A DNA stretch of 64,000 nt, taken from assembly GCF_900141985.1 (NCBI RefSeq), contig NZ_FQZK01000017.1, positions 1 to 64,000 of the forward strand. Direction: 5' to 3'. A program made the translations under genes and the position numbers. Positions 7,842-16,721 of the stretch are shown here, piece after piece. The DNA comes from Nocardiopsis flavescens. Its GTDB lineage: Bacteria > Actinomycetota > Actinomycetes > Streptosporangiales > Streptosporangiaceae. The notes below the pieces were generated by a model that saw nothing but the letters and a program-made list of their open reading frames with translations, had not been told where the DNA came from and searched no databases. Within the stretch, counting starts at the first letter, position 1. Each line of letters begins with the position of its first letter.

Positions 7842-7855
7842 CTACTCACGAGTAG
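7842..7855. promoter_or_regulatory. fadD operator candidate CTACTC-AC-GAGTAG
   Basis: A perfect 6-bp dyad with a 2-bp spacer, 66 nt upstream of the acyl-CoA synthetase start. Short perfect palindromes of this kind upstream of fatty-acid genes are typical of TetR-family fatty-acid regulators. No regulator gene is in the window. Confidence 0.45.
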
Positions 7856-7920
7856 CATGAAGTTGTTACGGTCGTCACGTCCTTGAACATCCAGAACCCG
7901 TACACGTCCAGGAGCATCAC

Positions 7921-9720
7921 GTGCGCGAATACAGCTCTCCCGCGAAAGCCGAGATCTCCGACGACGCGCGGCTGACCGACACGCTCTACGCACGCGCGGC
8001 GAGCGAGCCGAACGCCGTCGCCGCCCGCCGCCAGGAGTCCGGCCAGTGGCGCGACGTCACCGCCGCGGAGCTGCACGGCGACATCACCGCCTACGCCAAG
8101 GCCCTGATCAACGCCGGCATCGGGCACGGCGACCGGGTCGCCCTGCTCTCGCGCACCCGCTACGAGTGGACCGTCGTCGACTACGCGATCTGGTCCGTCG
8201 GCGCGGTCACCGTGCCCGTCTACGAGACCTCCTCCGCCGAGCAGATCGAGTGGATCCTCTCGGACTCCGGGGCCAAGGCCGTCTTCGTCGAGACCGACGC
8301 CCACGCCGAGCGGATCACGTCCGTCCGCGCCCGGACTCCCGAGCTCAAGGAGATCTGGCGCTTCGACGACCCCGAGTTCGCCGAGCTGCGCGGGTCCGGC
8401 GCCGACGTCTCCGACGAGGACCTGGAGAAGCGCCGCACCGCCACCAGGGCCGACGACCTCGCGACCCTCATCTACACCTCCGGGACGACCGGCCGCCCCA
8501 AGGGCTGCCAGCTGTCCCACCGCAACTTCCTCTTCATCGCGCACAGCGCGCTCGACGGCCCGGCCAGGCAGGTGCTGCGCGGCCGGGAGAACCCCTCCAC
8601 CCTGCTCTTCCTGCCGCTGGCGCACGTGTTCGCCCGCTTCGTGCAGGTGATGGTCATCGAGGCCAAGGCGACCCTGGGCCACTTCCCCTCCACCGGCCCC
8701 GAGCTGATCGAGCAGTTCTCGGTGTTCAAGCCGACCTTCCTGCTCGCCGTGCCGCGCGTGTTCGAGAAGGTGTACACCAAGGCCGAGCAGAAGGCCACCG
8801 CCGACGGCAAGGGCAAGATCTTCGCCGCCGCCGCCGACACCGCCATCGCCTACAGCAAGGCGCTGGCCACCGGCCGCGTCCCCCTCACCCTCAAGCTCAA
8901 GCACGCCCTGTTCGCCAAGCTGGTGTACGGCAAGCTCCTGGCGGCGCTGGGCGGCAACGCCGACTACGCGGTCTCCGGCGGCTCCGCGCTGGGCGCGCGC
9001 CTGGGCCACTTCTTCCGCGGCATCGGCTTCACCATCATCGAGGGCTACGGCCTGACCGAGACGACCGCTCCGACCTCCGTGAACAGCCCGGAGTTCAACA
9101 AGATCGGCACCGTGGGCCAGCCGATGCCGGGCACCACCATCCGGATCGCCGAGGACGGGGAGGTCCTCCTCAAGGGCGACCACATCATGGTGGGCTACTG
9201 GAACAACGAGAAGGCCTCGAAGGAGGCGTTCACCGAGGACGGCTTCTACCGCAGCGGCGACCTGGGGTCCCTGGACGACGACGGCTTCCTCAGCATCACC
9301 GGCCGCAAGAAGGAGATCATCGTGACCGCGGGCGGCAAGAACGTCGCCCCGGCGGTGCTGGAGGACCGCATCCGGGCCCACGCCCTGGTCAGCCAGTGCA
9401 TGGTGGTCGGCGACAACCGCAAGTTCATCGCGGCCCTGGTGACGATCGACCCCGAGTCCTTCGAGCAGTGGAAGGAAGCCAACAAGAAGACCGGCTCCCT
9501 CCCGGAGCTGACCGAGGACCCGGACCTGGTCGCGACGATCCAGGGGGCGGTCGACCACGCCAACGAGGCCGTGTCCAAGGCCGAGGCGATCAAGAAGTTC
9601 AAGATCCTGCCCTCCGACTTCACCGAGGAGAGCGGCCAGATGACCGCCTCCCTGAAGGTGAAGCGCCACGTGGTGAGCAAGGAGTGGAACAAGGAGATCG
9701 AGGAGATCTACGCGGGCTGA
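7921..9720 (+). CDS. fadD15: long-chain fatty acyl-CoA synthetase (FadD15-like)
   Basis: AMP-forming ligase that activates long-chain fatty acids to acyl-CoA in two steps through an acyl-adenylate. The 599-residue protein carries the P-loop-like adenylation motif IYTSGTTGRPKGC (about 188-200), a GYGLTETTAP motif (A5), YRSGDLGSLDDDGFLSITGRKKEIIVTAGGKN (A7-A8 hinge region; split here as YRSGDLG and GRKKEI) and a C-terminal lysine-bearing MTASLKVKR. GTG 7921 has GGAG 7 nt upstream. The same gene neighbours PimB and glucokinase-region genes in mycobacteria (Rv2187). An intrinsic terminator follows directly. Confidence 0.94.
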   Translation: MREYSSPAKAEISDDARLTDTLYARAASEPNAVAARRQESGQWRDVTAAELHGDITAYAKALINAGIGHGDRVALLSRTRYEWTVVDYAIWSVGAVTVPVYETSSAEQIEWILSDSGAKAVFVETDAHAERITSVRARTPELKEIWRFDDPEFAELRGSGADVSDEDLEKRRTATRADDLATLIYTSGTTGRPKGCQLSHRNFLFIAHSALDGPARQVLRGRENPSTLLFLPLAHVFARFVQVMVIEAKATLGHFPSTGPELIEQFSVFKPTFLLAVPRVFEKVYTKAEQKATADGKGKIFAAAADTAIAYSKALATGRVPLTLKLKHALFAKLVYGKLLAALGGNADYAVSGGSALGARLGHFFRGIGFTIIEGYGLTETTAPTSVNSPEFNKIGTVGQPMPGTTIRIAEDGEVLLKGDHIMVGYWNNEKASKEAFTEDGFYRSGDLGSLDDDGFLSITGRKKEIIVTAGGKNVAPAVLEDRIRAHALVSQCMVVGDNRKFIAALVTIDPESFEQWKEANKKTGSLPELTEDPDLVATIQGAVDHANEAVSKAEAIKKFKILPSDFTEESGQMTASLKVKRHVVSKEWNKEIEEIYAG

Positions 9721-9743
9721 CCCCGGGTGGAGCACTCCCTCCG

Positions 9744-9775
9744 AAGCCGGTTCTCTCCCCGAGAGGACCGGCTTT
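9744..9775 (+). terminator. intrinsic terminator of fadD15
   Basis: AAGCCGGT...ACCGGCTT stem with an inner TCTC/GAGA pair and a run of five T, 24 nt past the fadD stop codon. Textbook Rho-independent form. Confidence 0.85.
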
Positions 9776-10003
9776 TTCGGCTGCGCCGAAACCTCCGACA
9801 TACCGGACACGATGCGAGGGCGGGCGGGCAGCGGACCGCGGCCTCCGACCCGCGGCCCCACGGCCCCACCCGACCGGAGCGCCCGGCCCCAGCCGGTCGG
9901 CGGACCGCGGCCCCGGCCACAGTCGTAGGGCGTCGCTCCCCGCTCAGGTCGCGGGGGTGAGGGCCGCAGACACGCTCCCCGCCCGGCTACCGGGAGGGTT
10001 GTC

Positions 10004-10555
10004 CACCCGCCTGGAGCGCCCGGCCACAGCGGGAGGGTGTCGCTCCCTGCTCAGGTCGCGGGGGTGAGAGCTCGACCGGAGTTGTTCCAAAAGCTCGGCC
10101 GCTTGGAGAGGGCGGCCAGCGGAGCGTGGACCTGGCCCCGGCGCAGTCGGCGGGCGGCAGACTTCCGGGGCGGTGCGTTGGGCGCACGTCGTGGGTGGTG
10201 GGGGTGTGTTCCGGGGCTGGGTCGAGCGAGGCGATCCCAGCCCGGCCGCTTGGTGCGGGAGGAATGCCCCCTGCAAAGGGTGGTGGGCGCGAGGAGCGGC
10301 CCGTACGTAGAGCCCACCCATGCCCTCCTCAACGCAATGGGGGGTGAAGCGTGCGCTGTCTCCGGGCCTTCGGCACAGCCGGTCGGCGTTGATCGCCACC
10401 CCGGCTCCAGGGGGTTGACGAGGGCGTACCTCCCTCCCCGGGCACATGGGGGTGAAGGCCGCGCGTACTTACCCCGCCCAGCCAGTGGCGGTTGTCCACC
10501 GCCCGGAGCCCTCAGCCGCAGCCGGAGGGCGTCACGCCGACCTCAGGTCGCGGGG
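10004..10555 (+). repeat. repeat copy A, left inverted arm of the gene-free island
   Basis: About 550 bp that reappear as the reverse complement at 11160-11710. Reading by eye, the core (10060-10320) is roughly 90% identical to copy B and the flank about 80-85%. It contains a repeated 17-base motif starting CGGCCGCTTGG (near 10097 and 10243), a hairpin at 10214-10243 and a CCCGTACGTAG block near 10300. Frames in both arms translate into similar Arg/Pro/Gly-rich peptides, but none starts with a plausible ribosome-binding site or resembles a protein family, so I regard it as non-coding. Confidence 0.8.
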
Positions 10556-10757
10556 GGTTAAGACCGTGCGTACCCGCCCGCCTCAACCACCAGGGGGCGT
10601 CCACCCGCCCGGCAACCCCCAGCCGCCGCCAGAGGGCGTCACGCCGACCCTGGCGGCAGGGGTGCGGGTTACCTGCTCGCTCCACCGCGCGGGGGTGAGG
10701 GCGGCGCACACGCGCGGCCTCGGTGCGTCGTGGTGCGGGAGGGCGCTTCGGTGCTGG

Positions 10758-11130
10758 TTACTACGTCTGGGGCTGGTGTTCCAAGCGAGGTCGGGAGCAA
10801 CCGCGGCTGTGCAGGCGGACCCTTCCTCCCTTTCCACGTGGTCGGGCGGGGCAGGCCTCGCCCGGACCCGCCCCCGGACAGCACACCCCCACCACCCGCG
10901 ACGCGCAACCCACGCACCCGCCCGGCCGTCTGCCGCCCGTCGTATCGTGGGGGCGGATCCGGCTCCGCCGGTCTGTACCTTCCCAAGCGGCTCGCGTTTT
11001 GGAAGCCAAAGGTTCTGGCCGGGCGCGACCACAGACCGCCCTTCCCAACGGGTGACCGTCCTGGAGACCTCGGAGTTCGTCTCACCCCCTCGGGCGGAGG
11101 TTCCGGGAGCGTGCCCCGACACCCCCTGCG
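10758..11130 (-). repeat. repeat copy C, diverged central copy
   Basis: A third, more diverged copy of the same element, in the orientation of copy B. It aligns to B through ACACCCCCACCAC, the CCGCTTGG-type motif (CCCAAGCGGCTCG on the plus strand) and the TCTCACCCC flank, and carries an extra ~60 bp near 11010-11070. The hairpin conserved in A and B is retained at 10844-10873 with altered bases on both sides of the stem. Confidence 0.65.
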
Positions 11131-11159
11131 GCGGGCCGAGAAGGTACCCGCCGCCCTAC

Positions 11160-11710
11160 CCCGCGCGACCCGGCGTGGGAGCGACACCCTCCGGCTACAG
11201 CTGAGGCCTCCAGGCGGGTGGACAACCCCCGGTGGCGCGGCCAGCAGGTGCGCGCGGCCTTCACCCCCAGGGGTCCGCGGAGCCGAGTACGCCCTCGTCA
11301 ACCCCTTGGAGTCGGGGTGGCGATCAATGCTCACCGGCTGTGCCCGGGGCCCCAAGACCGTGCACGTTCCACCCCCTACGGCGTTGGGAGGGCATGGGTG
11401 GGCTCTACGTACGGGCCGCTCCTCGCGCCCCCCACCCTTTGCAGGGGGCATTCCTCCCACCCCAAGCGGCCGGGCTGGGATCGCCTCGCTCGACCCAGCC
11501 CCGGAACACACCCCCACCACTATGGACGCGCGCCCAACGCAACGCCCCTGCGCTCTACCGCCCGCCGACCGCGCCGGGGCCAGGTCCACGCTCCGCCGGC
11601 CGCCCACCCCAAGCGGCCGAGCTTTCGGAGAACTCCGGTCGAGCTCTCACCCCCGCAACCTGGGGTGGGAGCGACACCCTCCCGCTGGGGTCGGGCGCTC
11701 CAGGCGGGTG
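11160..11710 (-). repeat. repeat copy B, right inverted arm
   Basis: Reverse-complement partner of 10004-10555. The ends are sharp: the CACCCGCCTGG at 10004 pairs with CCAGGCGGGTG ending at 11710. Together with A it could fold into a giant cruciform around a ~600-bp centre. The hairpin stem sits at 11472-11501. Confidence 0.8.
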
Positions 11711-11821
11711 ACCCCCCGTGACTGAGCGGGAAGATACCCGCGGCCCTACCCCCCGCGACCCGGCGTGGGAGCGACGCCCTCAGGATGGCCCCCCGCCCCG
11801 CCCGGGCCCGGAAAACGCAAA

Positions 11822-11843
11822 GACCCGGCCGTGGGGCCGGGTC
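11822..11843 (-). terminator. terminator of the ctaE-qcrCAB operon
   Basis: A perfect 9-bp stem with a GTGG loop 20 nt beyond the qcrB stop codon; on the minus strand it is followed by TTTGCGTTTT. A good intrinsic terminator that also separates the operon from the repeat island. Confidence 0.8.
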
Positions 11844-11862
11844 CCTGCGGTTCCTCGCCTCG

Positions 11863-13512
11863 TCAGTGGGAGGCGTGCTCCTTCACGGCCTCCTCCGAGT
11901 GGTGGAGGTGGTGGCCGGTGTGCGGCTCCACCCCCTCGAAGGACACGTTGTCCTTCGTGTACCACTCGGCGAGGGCGCGGCGGATGCGGCCCTTGGCCTT
12001 GCGCGACTCGGGGTTCCTGACGCCCTTGTCGTCGGCCGCGGGCTCGGTGAGCGCCGTGGAGGTGATCTCCGGCTTGCTGGCCAGCACCTCCGTGGTCTCC
12101 TCCGAGTTGCGCTTGTGCACCTCGATGAACTCACCGCTGGGCAGCTGCTGGATGATCCCGCTCTCGTACCCGTGCTCCAGGGACTCCCGGTCACGGCGCT
12201 GCAGGCCCAGGCAGATGCGCTTGGCGACGAAGTAGGCCACGAACGGGCCGACGATGACCAGAACACGGAAGATGTACGTGGTCACGTACAGGCTGATCGA
12301 GAACGTCTCCGAGAGGATGTCGTTCGACCCGGCCAGCCACAGCAGCCCGTAGAACGTGATGCCCGCGGCGCCCACACCGGTGCGGACCGGGGCGTTGCGC
12401 GGCCGGTCGGCCACGTTGTGCGCCCGCTTGTCGCCGGTGATCCACTGCTCCAGGAACGGCCAGGCGCCCAGCCCGCCGAACACGATGCCGGGGATGACCA
12501 GGCCCGGGACCAGCACGCCGATCGGCACCGCGTACCCGAAGATCTGGAAGTCGAACCAGTTCGGGAAGATGCGCAGCGACCCCTCCATGAAGCCCATGTA
12601 CCAGTCGGGCTGGAGCCCGGAGGTGATGGACGTCGGGGTGAACGGCCCGAACAGGTGGATCGGGTTGATCTGCACGAACGCGCTCAGACCCGCGATCACG
12701 GCGAACGTGAAGAAGAAGAACCCGCCGGCCTTGACCGCGAATCCGGGGAACATCGGGGTTCCCACCACGGTCTTGTCCGTCTTCCCCGGTCCGGGGTACT
12801 GGGTGTGCTTCTGGTGCCACAGGATCATGAAGTGCGCGACGATCAGGCCCAGCAGGAGGGCCGGGATCGCCAGCACGTGCAGCATGTACAGGCGCGTGAT
12901 GATGTCCTCGCCGGGGAACTCCCCGCCGAACAGGAACATCGAGATGTACGTGCCGACCAGCGGCAGCGCGAGCATCACGCCCTGGAGGATGCGGACGCCC
13001 ATGCCGGAGGGCAGATCGTCGGGCAGGGAGTAGCCGAAGAGGCCCTCCAGCATCGCCAGGGTGAAGATCGCGACACCGATGAGCCAGTTGATCTCACGCG
13101 GCTTGCGGAACGCCCCGGTGAAGAACACGCGGAGCATGTGCACGACGAGCGAGGCGACGAAGATCAGCGCGGCCCAGTGGTGGATCTGGCGGACCAGGAA
13201 CCCGCCGCGCACCGCGAAGTCGATGTGCAGCGTCGAGGCGTACGCCTCCGACATGACGACGCCGTTGAGGCGCTCGTAGGGCCCGTCGTAGACGACCTCG
13301 ATCATGCTCGGCTTGAACCAGAGCGTGAGGAAGACACCCGTGAGGAGCAGGATGATGAACGAGTACAGCGCGATCTCGCCCAGCATGAACGACCAGTGGT
13401 TCGGGAAGACCTTGCGCAGGTTCTTCTCGCCCATCTTGGCGGCGTGGAAGCGGTCGTCGATGAAATTGCCGACGCCGCGCAGCGCCTTGGGAGCTTGCGT
13501 GGTCTTACTCAT
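11863..13512 (-). CDS. qcrB: cytochrome bcc complex cytochrome b subunit
   Basis: Integral-membrane di-haem subunit of the actinobacterial menaquinol:cytochrome c reductase, which forms a supercomplex with aa3 oxidase. The 549-residue protein shows haem-ligand histidine pairs in RQIHHWAALIFVASLVVHML and YMLHVLAIPALLLGLIVAH, and the quinol-site PDWYMG (variant of PEWY). It has about eight membrane helices and a long hydrophilic C-terminal tail characteristic of Actinobacteria. It is the last gene of ctaE-qcrC-qcrA-qcrB, 3 nt after qcrA. This subunit is the target of Q203-type inhibitors in mycobacteria. Confidence 0.97.
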   Translation of the reverse strand: MSKTTQAPKALRGVGNFIDDRFHAAKMGEKNLRKVFPNHWSFMLGEIALYSFIILLLTGVFLTLWFKPSMIEVVYDGPYERLNGVVMSEAYASTLHIDFAVRGGFLVRQIHHWAALIFVASLVVHMLRVFFTGAFRKPREINWLIGVAIFTLAMLEGLFGYSLPDDLPSGMGVRILQGVMLALPLVGTYISMFLFGGEFPGEDIITRLYMLHVLAIPALLLGLIVAHFMILWHQKHTQYPGPGKTDKTVVGTPMFPGFAVKAGGFFFFTFAVIAGLSAFVQINPIHLFGPFTPTSITSGLQPDWYMGFMEGSLRIFPNWFDFQIFGYAVPIGVLVPGLVIPGIVFGGLGAWPFLEQWITGDKRAHNVADRPRNAPVRTGVGAAGITFYGLLWLAGSNDILSETFSISLYVTTYIFRVLVIVGPFVAYFVAKRICLGLQRRDRESLEHGYESGIIQQLPSGEFIEVHKRNSEETTEVLASKPEITSTALTEPAADDKGVRNPESRKAKGRIRRALAEWYTKDNVSFEGVEPHTGHHLHHSEEAVKEHASH

Positions 13513-13515
13513 CGA

Positions 13516-14631
13516 CTAGTCCTTCGCGTAATCCCAGAACGTCGGACCGGGCGGCTCCGTGAAGTCACCCCGGGCGATGAGGTAGCCCTCATCGTCGACA
13601 CCGATGGGAAGCTGCGGCAGCGGCCGGTGGGCCGGGCCGAAGACGACCTTGGCGGCGTCCGACGCGTCGAACGTGGACTGGTGGCACGGGCACAGGATGC
13701 GGTGCGTCGTGCGCTCGTACAGCGCGGCCGGGCAGCCCACGTGGGTGCAGATCTTCGAGTAGGCGATGATCCCGTTGTGCGTCCAGTTCAGACGCGAGGC
13801 CACCTCGCCTTCGACCTCGATGTCCTCCTCCATGCTCGACTTCCAGTCCTCGGCCGGCATCTTGATGAGCAGGATGACGGACTTGGCGGCGTCGTTGAGG
13901 CTGATCCCGTGCGGGTAGTGGTCGTCGTCGACGGCGGGGAGGGCGGAGATCATCCCGTACGGGTCGTTCTCCAGGTCCTCGGCGCGCACGTGGCGGTGCG
14001 TGCCCTCGACGTACATGCGGCGGCCGTTCTCCCACGGCGTCTGCTTGAGCTTGTCGCCGGGCAGCGGGCCGGTGTCGCGCAGCAGCACGATCGGCGCGAG
14101 GCCCAGGGGCACCATGGCCAGGATGAGGGTCCGGCGCATGAGCGGGCGCTTGGTGAACCCGCTCTCGTCGGCCCCCTGCATGAAGAAGTCCCCGAAGGAC
14201 CCCTTCTCCTTGTCGCTGGAGGGCAGCTCGTCGTAGGGCGAGGAGACCTCGTAGTGCGGCATGACCTTGCGGGCCCACACCGTCATGCCCGCGCCGATGC
14301 CGAACAGCGCCAGGGTGAGCGTGCCGCCCAGGAGCGCGTTCGAGTACTGGCCCAGCTGCGGGTCGGCGATGTCGCCGGGGGTGAAGACGAAGTAGGAGAC
14401 CAGGAAGCCCATCCCGCCCAGGAAGGCGAGGATGAACCAGACGGAGGCGACCTTCTCGCCCCGCCGCTGGCCCTCTTCGGTGTTGAAGTGGGTCTCCGAG
14501 GCCGGGTAGGGCCCCGCGTGACCCTCCTCGGACACGGCCGCGCCGGTGACGACGGGCTTCTCGTCCGCGGGGGTGCCGACGACGCGCTCGGGCGTCTCGT
14601 CACCGCTGCTGTTGGTGTTGTTCTCAGTCAT
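13516..14631 (-). CDS. qcrA: cytochrome bcc complex Rieske iron-sulfur subunit
   Basis: Transfers electrons from menaquinol to the dihaem cytochrome c. The ~371-residue protein has the actinobacterial form: three N-terminal membrane helices (around VWFILAFLGGMGFLVSYFVF, LTLALFGIGAGMTVW and LILAMVPLGLAPIVLL) and a C-terminal Rieske domain with CTHVGCP and CPCHQS supplying two Cys and two His to the 2Fe-2S cluster. An ATG at 14631 is chosen; a GTG two codons earlier (14637) is an alternative. The start overlaps the end of qcrC, implying translational coupling. Confidence 0.96.
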   Translation of the reverse strand: MTENNTNSSGDETPERVVGTPADEKPVVTGAAVSEEGHAGPYPASETHFNTEEGQRRGEKVASVWFILAFLGGMGFLVSYFVFTPGDIADPQLGQYSNALLGGTLTLALFGIGAGMTVWARKVMPHYEVSSPYDELPSSDKEKGSFGDFFMQGADESGFTKRPLMRRTLILAMVPLGLAPIVLLRDTGPLPGDKLKQTPWENGRRMYVEGTHRHVRAEDLENDPYGMISALPAVDDDHYPHGISLNDAAKSVILLIKMPAEDWKSSMEEDIEVEGEVASRLNWTHNGIIAYSKICTHVGCPAALYERTTHRILCPCHQSTFDASDAAKVVFGPAHRPLPQLPIGVDDEGYLIARGDFTEPPGPTFWDYAKD

Positions 14632-15595
14632 GGGCACGCTGCTTCGCGGTGATCCAGATCGCGCAGGCGACGATCAGGGCGAGGCCGACGACCCACCCGA
14701 TCAGGCCTTCGGCGACCTGGCCGACACGCTGGAGGTTGAAGATGCCACCGGCGTCGGGCTCGGCCTGGAGGGTCTTGACGTAGGAGATGAGCTCCTGCTT
14801 CTCCTCCGGCGCGATGACGCCGTCGCTGAACATCGGCATGGCGCCGGGGCCGCTGACCATGGCCTCGTAGATCTCACGCGGAGTCGACTCGTGGATCTCG
14901 GGCGCCCACCGGCCGTCGGTGAGCGCGCCGCCGCCGCCGGACCAGCCGTGGCAGTGGGCGCAGTTGGTCAGGTACAGGCGCATGCCCATCTCGGTGTCGT
15001 CGGCACCGGAGATGTAGGCGTCGTACTCGGCCTGGTAGTCCTCGAGGGCGGCCTGGTACTCGGCCTCGGCCTCCTCGACGGCTTCCTCGTAGGCCTCTTC
15101 GCTGTCGAAGTCGCTGCGGAGCGGAGCGAAGTCGTCGGGGTGAGGCTCGATGTCCGGGACGTCGTAGGGGACGTCCGCGCCACTACCGTCGTTGCGGATC
15201 GACTCGTTGTAGTAGGCGATCAGGTCGGCCAGTTCCTGCTCGGTCATGACCATCGGCTTGCGCGGCATCTGCGCGTCCGGGTTCATGGACGGCATGCGGC
15301 CGGTACTGACCTGGAAGTCGATCGCCGCGGGACCAACGTCGCGCAGGTCCGGGCCGAACTCTCCGCCCGAACCGTCCAGGCCGTGGCACGAGGCGCAGGT
15401 CTGGTCGAAGATGGTCTTGCCCTCGGCGACGTCCACGTCCTCGGGGGACGGGGCGTCAGCGGCGAGGGTCTGCGCCTGCGCCTGGTCGGAGGTGGGCGCC
15501 ACGGCGGCGTACCCCACCCCGAACAGGGCTAGCGCGAGGATGACGACGACATACCCCGCAAGGGGATGCCGTCGCCGCGCGGTAATCCATTTCAC
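14624..15595 (-). CDS. qcrC: cytochrome bcc complex dihaem cytochrome c subunit
   Basis: Membrane-bound dihaem cytochrome c that replaces soluble cytochrome c between the bcc complex and aa3 oxidase. The 323-residue product begins with an Arg-rich signal/anchor (PLAGYVVVILALALFGVGYA), has two haem-binding motifs CASCHG and CAHCHG separated by a long acidic insert, and ends in a membrane helix (LIGWVVGLALIVACAIWI). The frame is open 111 codons further upstream inside ctaE, but GTG 15595, 17 nt after the ctaE stop with GGGG upstream, fits the family start. Confidence 0.95.
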   Translation of the reverse strand: MKWITARRRHPLAGYVVVILALALFGVGYAAVAPTSDQAQAQTLAADAPSPEDVDVAEGKTIFDQTCASCHGLDGSGGEFGPDLRDVGPAAIDFQVSTGRMPSMNPDAQMPRKPMVMTEQELADLIAYYNESIRNDGSGADVPYDVPDIEPHPDDFAPLRSDFDSEEAYEEAVEEAEAEYQAALEDYQAEYDAYISGADDTEMGMRLYLTNCAHCHGWSGGGGALTDGRWAPEIHESTPREIYEAMVSGPGAMPMFSDGVIAPEEKQELISYVKTLQAEPDAGGIFNLQRVGQVAEGLIGWVVGLALIVACAIWITAKQRAHD

Positions 15596-15612
15596 GGTTT
15601 CCCCGTTTCGGG

Positions 15613-16239
15613 TTACTGGATGAAGTAGATGGTGATGAACAAAGCGATCCAGACCACGTCGACGAAGTGCCAGTAGTAGGACACGACGATCGCACTGGTC
15701 GCCTGCTGGTGAGTGAAGCGCTTCGCTGCGTACGTGCGTCCCAGCATGATGAGGAACGCGATCAGACCACCGATGACGTGGAGTCCGTGGAAGCCCGTGG
15801 TCAGGTAGAACATCGACCCGTAGGCACTGGACTGGAGGGTCAGGCCCTCGTGCGCGATGAGTTCGTAGTACTCGTACGCCTGTCCCAGAACGAAGAACAG
15901 GCCCATGAAGAACGTGATGAAGAACCACATGCGCAGCTTCTTCACGTCACCGCGCTCGGCGGCCCAGACGCCTGCCTGAGCGGTGAAGCTGGAAGCCACG
16001 AGGACCACGGTGATCGAGAGCGCCCAGAGCACGTTGAGGTGCGCGCCGGGCCACACCCCGAGGTCGGGGTTGCCGTTGATCACCGATCGGATGGTGAAGT
16101 ACATCGCGAACAGCGCAGCGAAGAACATGAGCTCGTTGGCCAACCAAACGATGGTGCCAACGCTCACCAGGTCAGGACGCTTTGCCGCACCATGTGCTGG
16201 TGTCGGTGCTGATTTTGGGTTCGCGGTTGCTGTCGCCAC
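15613..16239 (-). CDS. ctaE: cytochrome c oxidase subunit III
   Basis: Five-helix subunit III of the aa3-type terminal oxidase, 208 residues, with the conserved [20 protein letters not shown] near the start and [12 protein letters not shown] and [11 protein letters not shown] near the end. It heads the operon with qcrC, qcrA and qcrB, as in mycobacteria and Streptomyces. GTG 16239 is preferred over longer options because a TAATAAT -10-like element lies 6-7 nt before it, indicating a leaderless transcript, and because the protein begins there in relatives. Confidence 0.95.
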   Translation of the reverse strand: MATATANPKSAPTPAHGAAKRPDLVSVGTIVWLANELMFFAALFAMYFTIRSVINGNPDLGVWPGAHLNVLWALSITVVLVASSFTAQAGVWAAERGDVKKLRMWFFITFFMGLFFVLGQAYEYYELIAHEGLTLQSSAYGSMFYLTTGFHGLHVIGGLIAFLIMLGRTYAAKRFTHQQATSAIVVSYYWHFVDVVWIALFITIYFIQ

Positions 16240-16721
16240 GGGAGCATTATTACGGCATCTCGCGGAGGCCCGTACTCGACCCCCCGTAAGGAGCCGGATC
16301 CGTGCCGGTATCGGGCGCCCCGGCACCCGGGGGCAGGGGTTTCTCCGTGACTCGGGCGTTACTGTACCGCCTCGGCCCGCCCGGGGGTCGGCGCGACGCG
16401 CCACGGCGGGGCAGCGCACGCGCTCCCCGCGCCGCTGGGGCGATCCGTACCCGCCGCGATGCCCCTTCAATCCCCTTCGCCCAACAGCGGGGCAACGAAA
16501 CGGTCACCGTTGCACAACGCCCTCCCCGGGGCCGGTGGGCGAGCCCCCGGAAGGTACTGGCATCCTGGGGTGTCGAAGGTCTCAACCCCGCCCCGGCGCA
16601 TCCGGCAACTCCTGGGCACCGGGACCGCGAGGCAATAGAGTCAGAGGCACACAGCCTACGAACGCCTCGGCCGCACCCCCTCGGCGGCGGCCCTGGTACG
16701 AAGCGACGGGACGGTTGCGCG
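16240..16721. other. 482-bp intergenic region with divergent promoters
   Basis: No supported gene. It contains the TAATAAT element just before ctaE on the minus strand and, on the plus strand, a TAGAGT hexamer at 16636-16641 that could serve the receiver-like gene. Open frames crossing the region are upstream extensions of the neighbouring genes in GC-rich DNA. Confidence 0.4.

Larger units (their letters stand above)
9915..11787. repeat. short ~60-bp unit scattered through the island
   Basis: A shorter unit with core GGAGGGTGTCGCTCCC and GGTCGCGGGGGTGAG recurs at about 9925-9965, 10025-10070 and 10525-10560 on the plus strand. It appears in reverse at 11143-11194, 11645-11700 and 11733-11787. 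The copies at 11143 and 11733 share a nearly identical ~50-bp stretch as direct repeats. The units bracket the larger copies, as the ends of a mobile or modular element might. Confidence 0.6.

Noticed and set aside
10669-11607. 312-codon frame and several smaller ones inside the repeat island
   Set aside because: The similar peptides from copies A and B follow from DNA repetition; no ribosome-binding site, no family motif, frame not kept in copy C.
9915-11787. CRISPR array
   Set aside because: The repeat units are irregularly spaced, long and in both orientations; there are no unique spacers of constant length and no cas genes.
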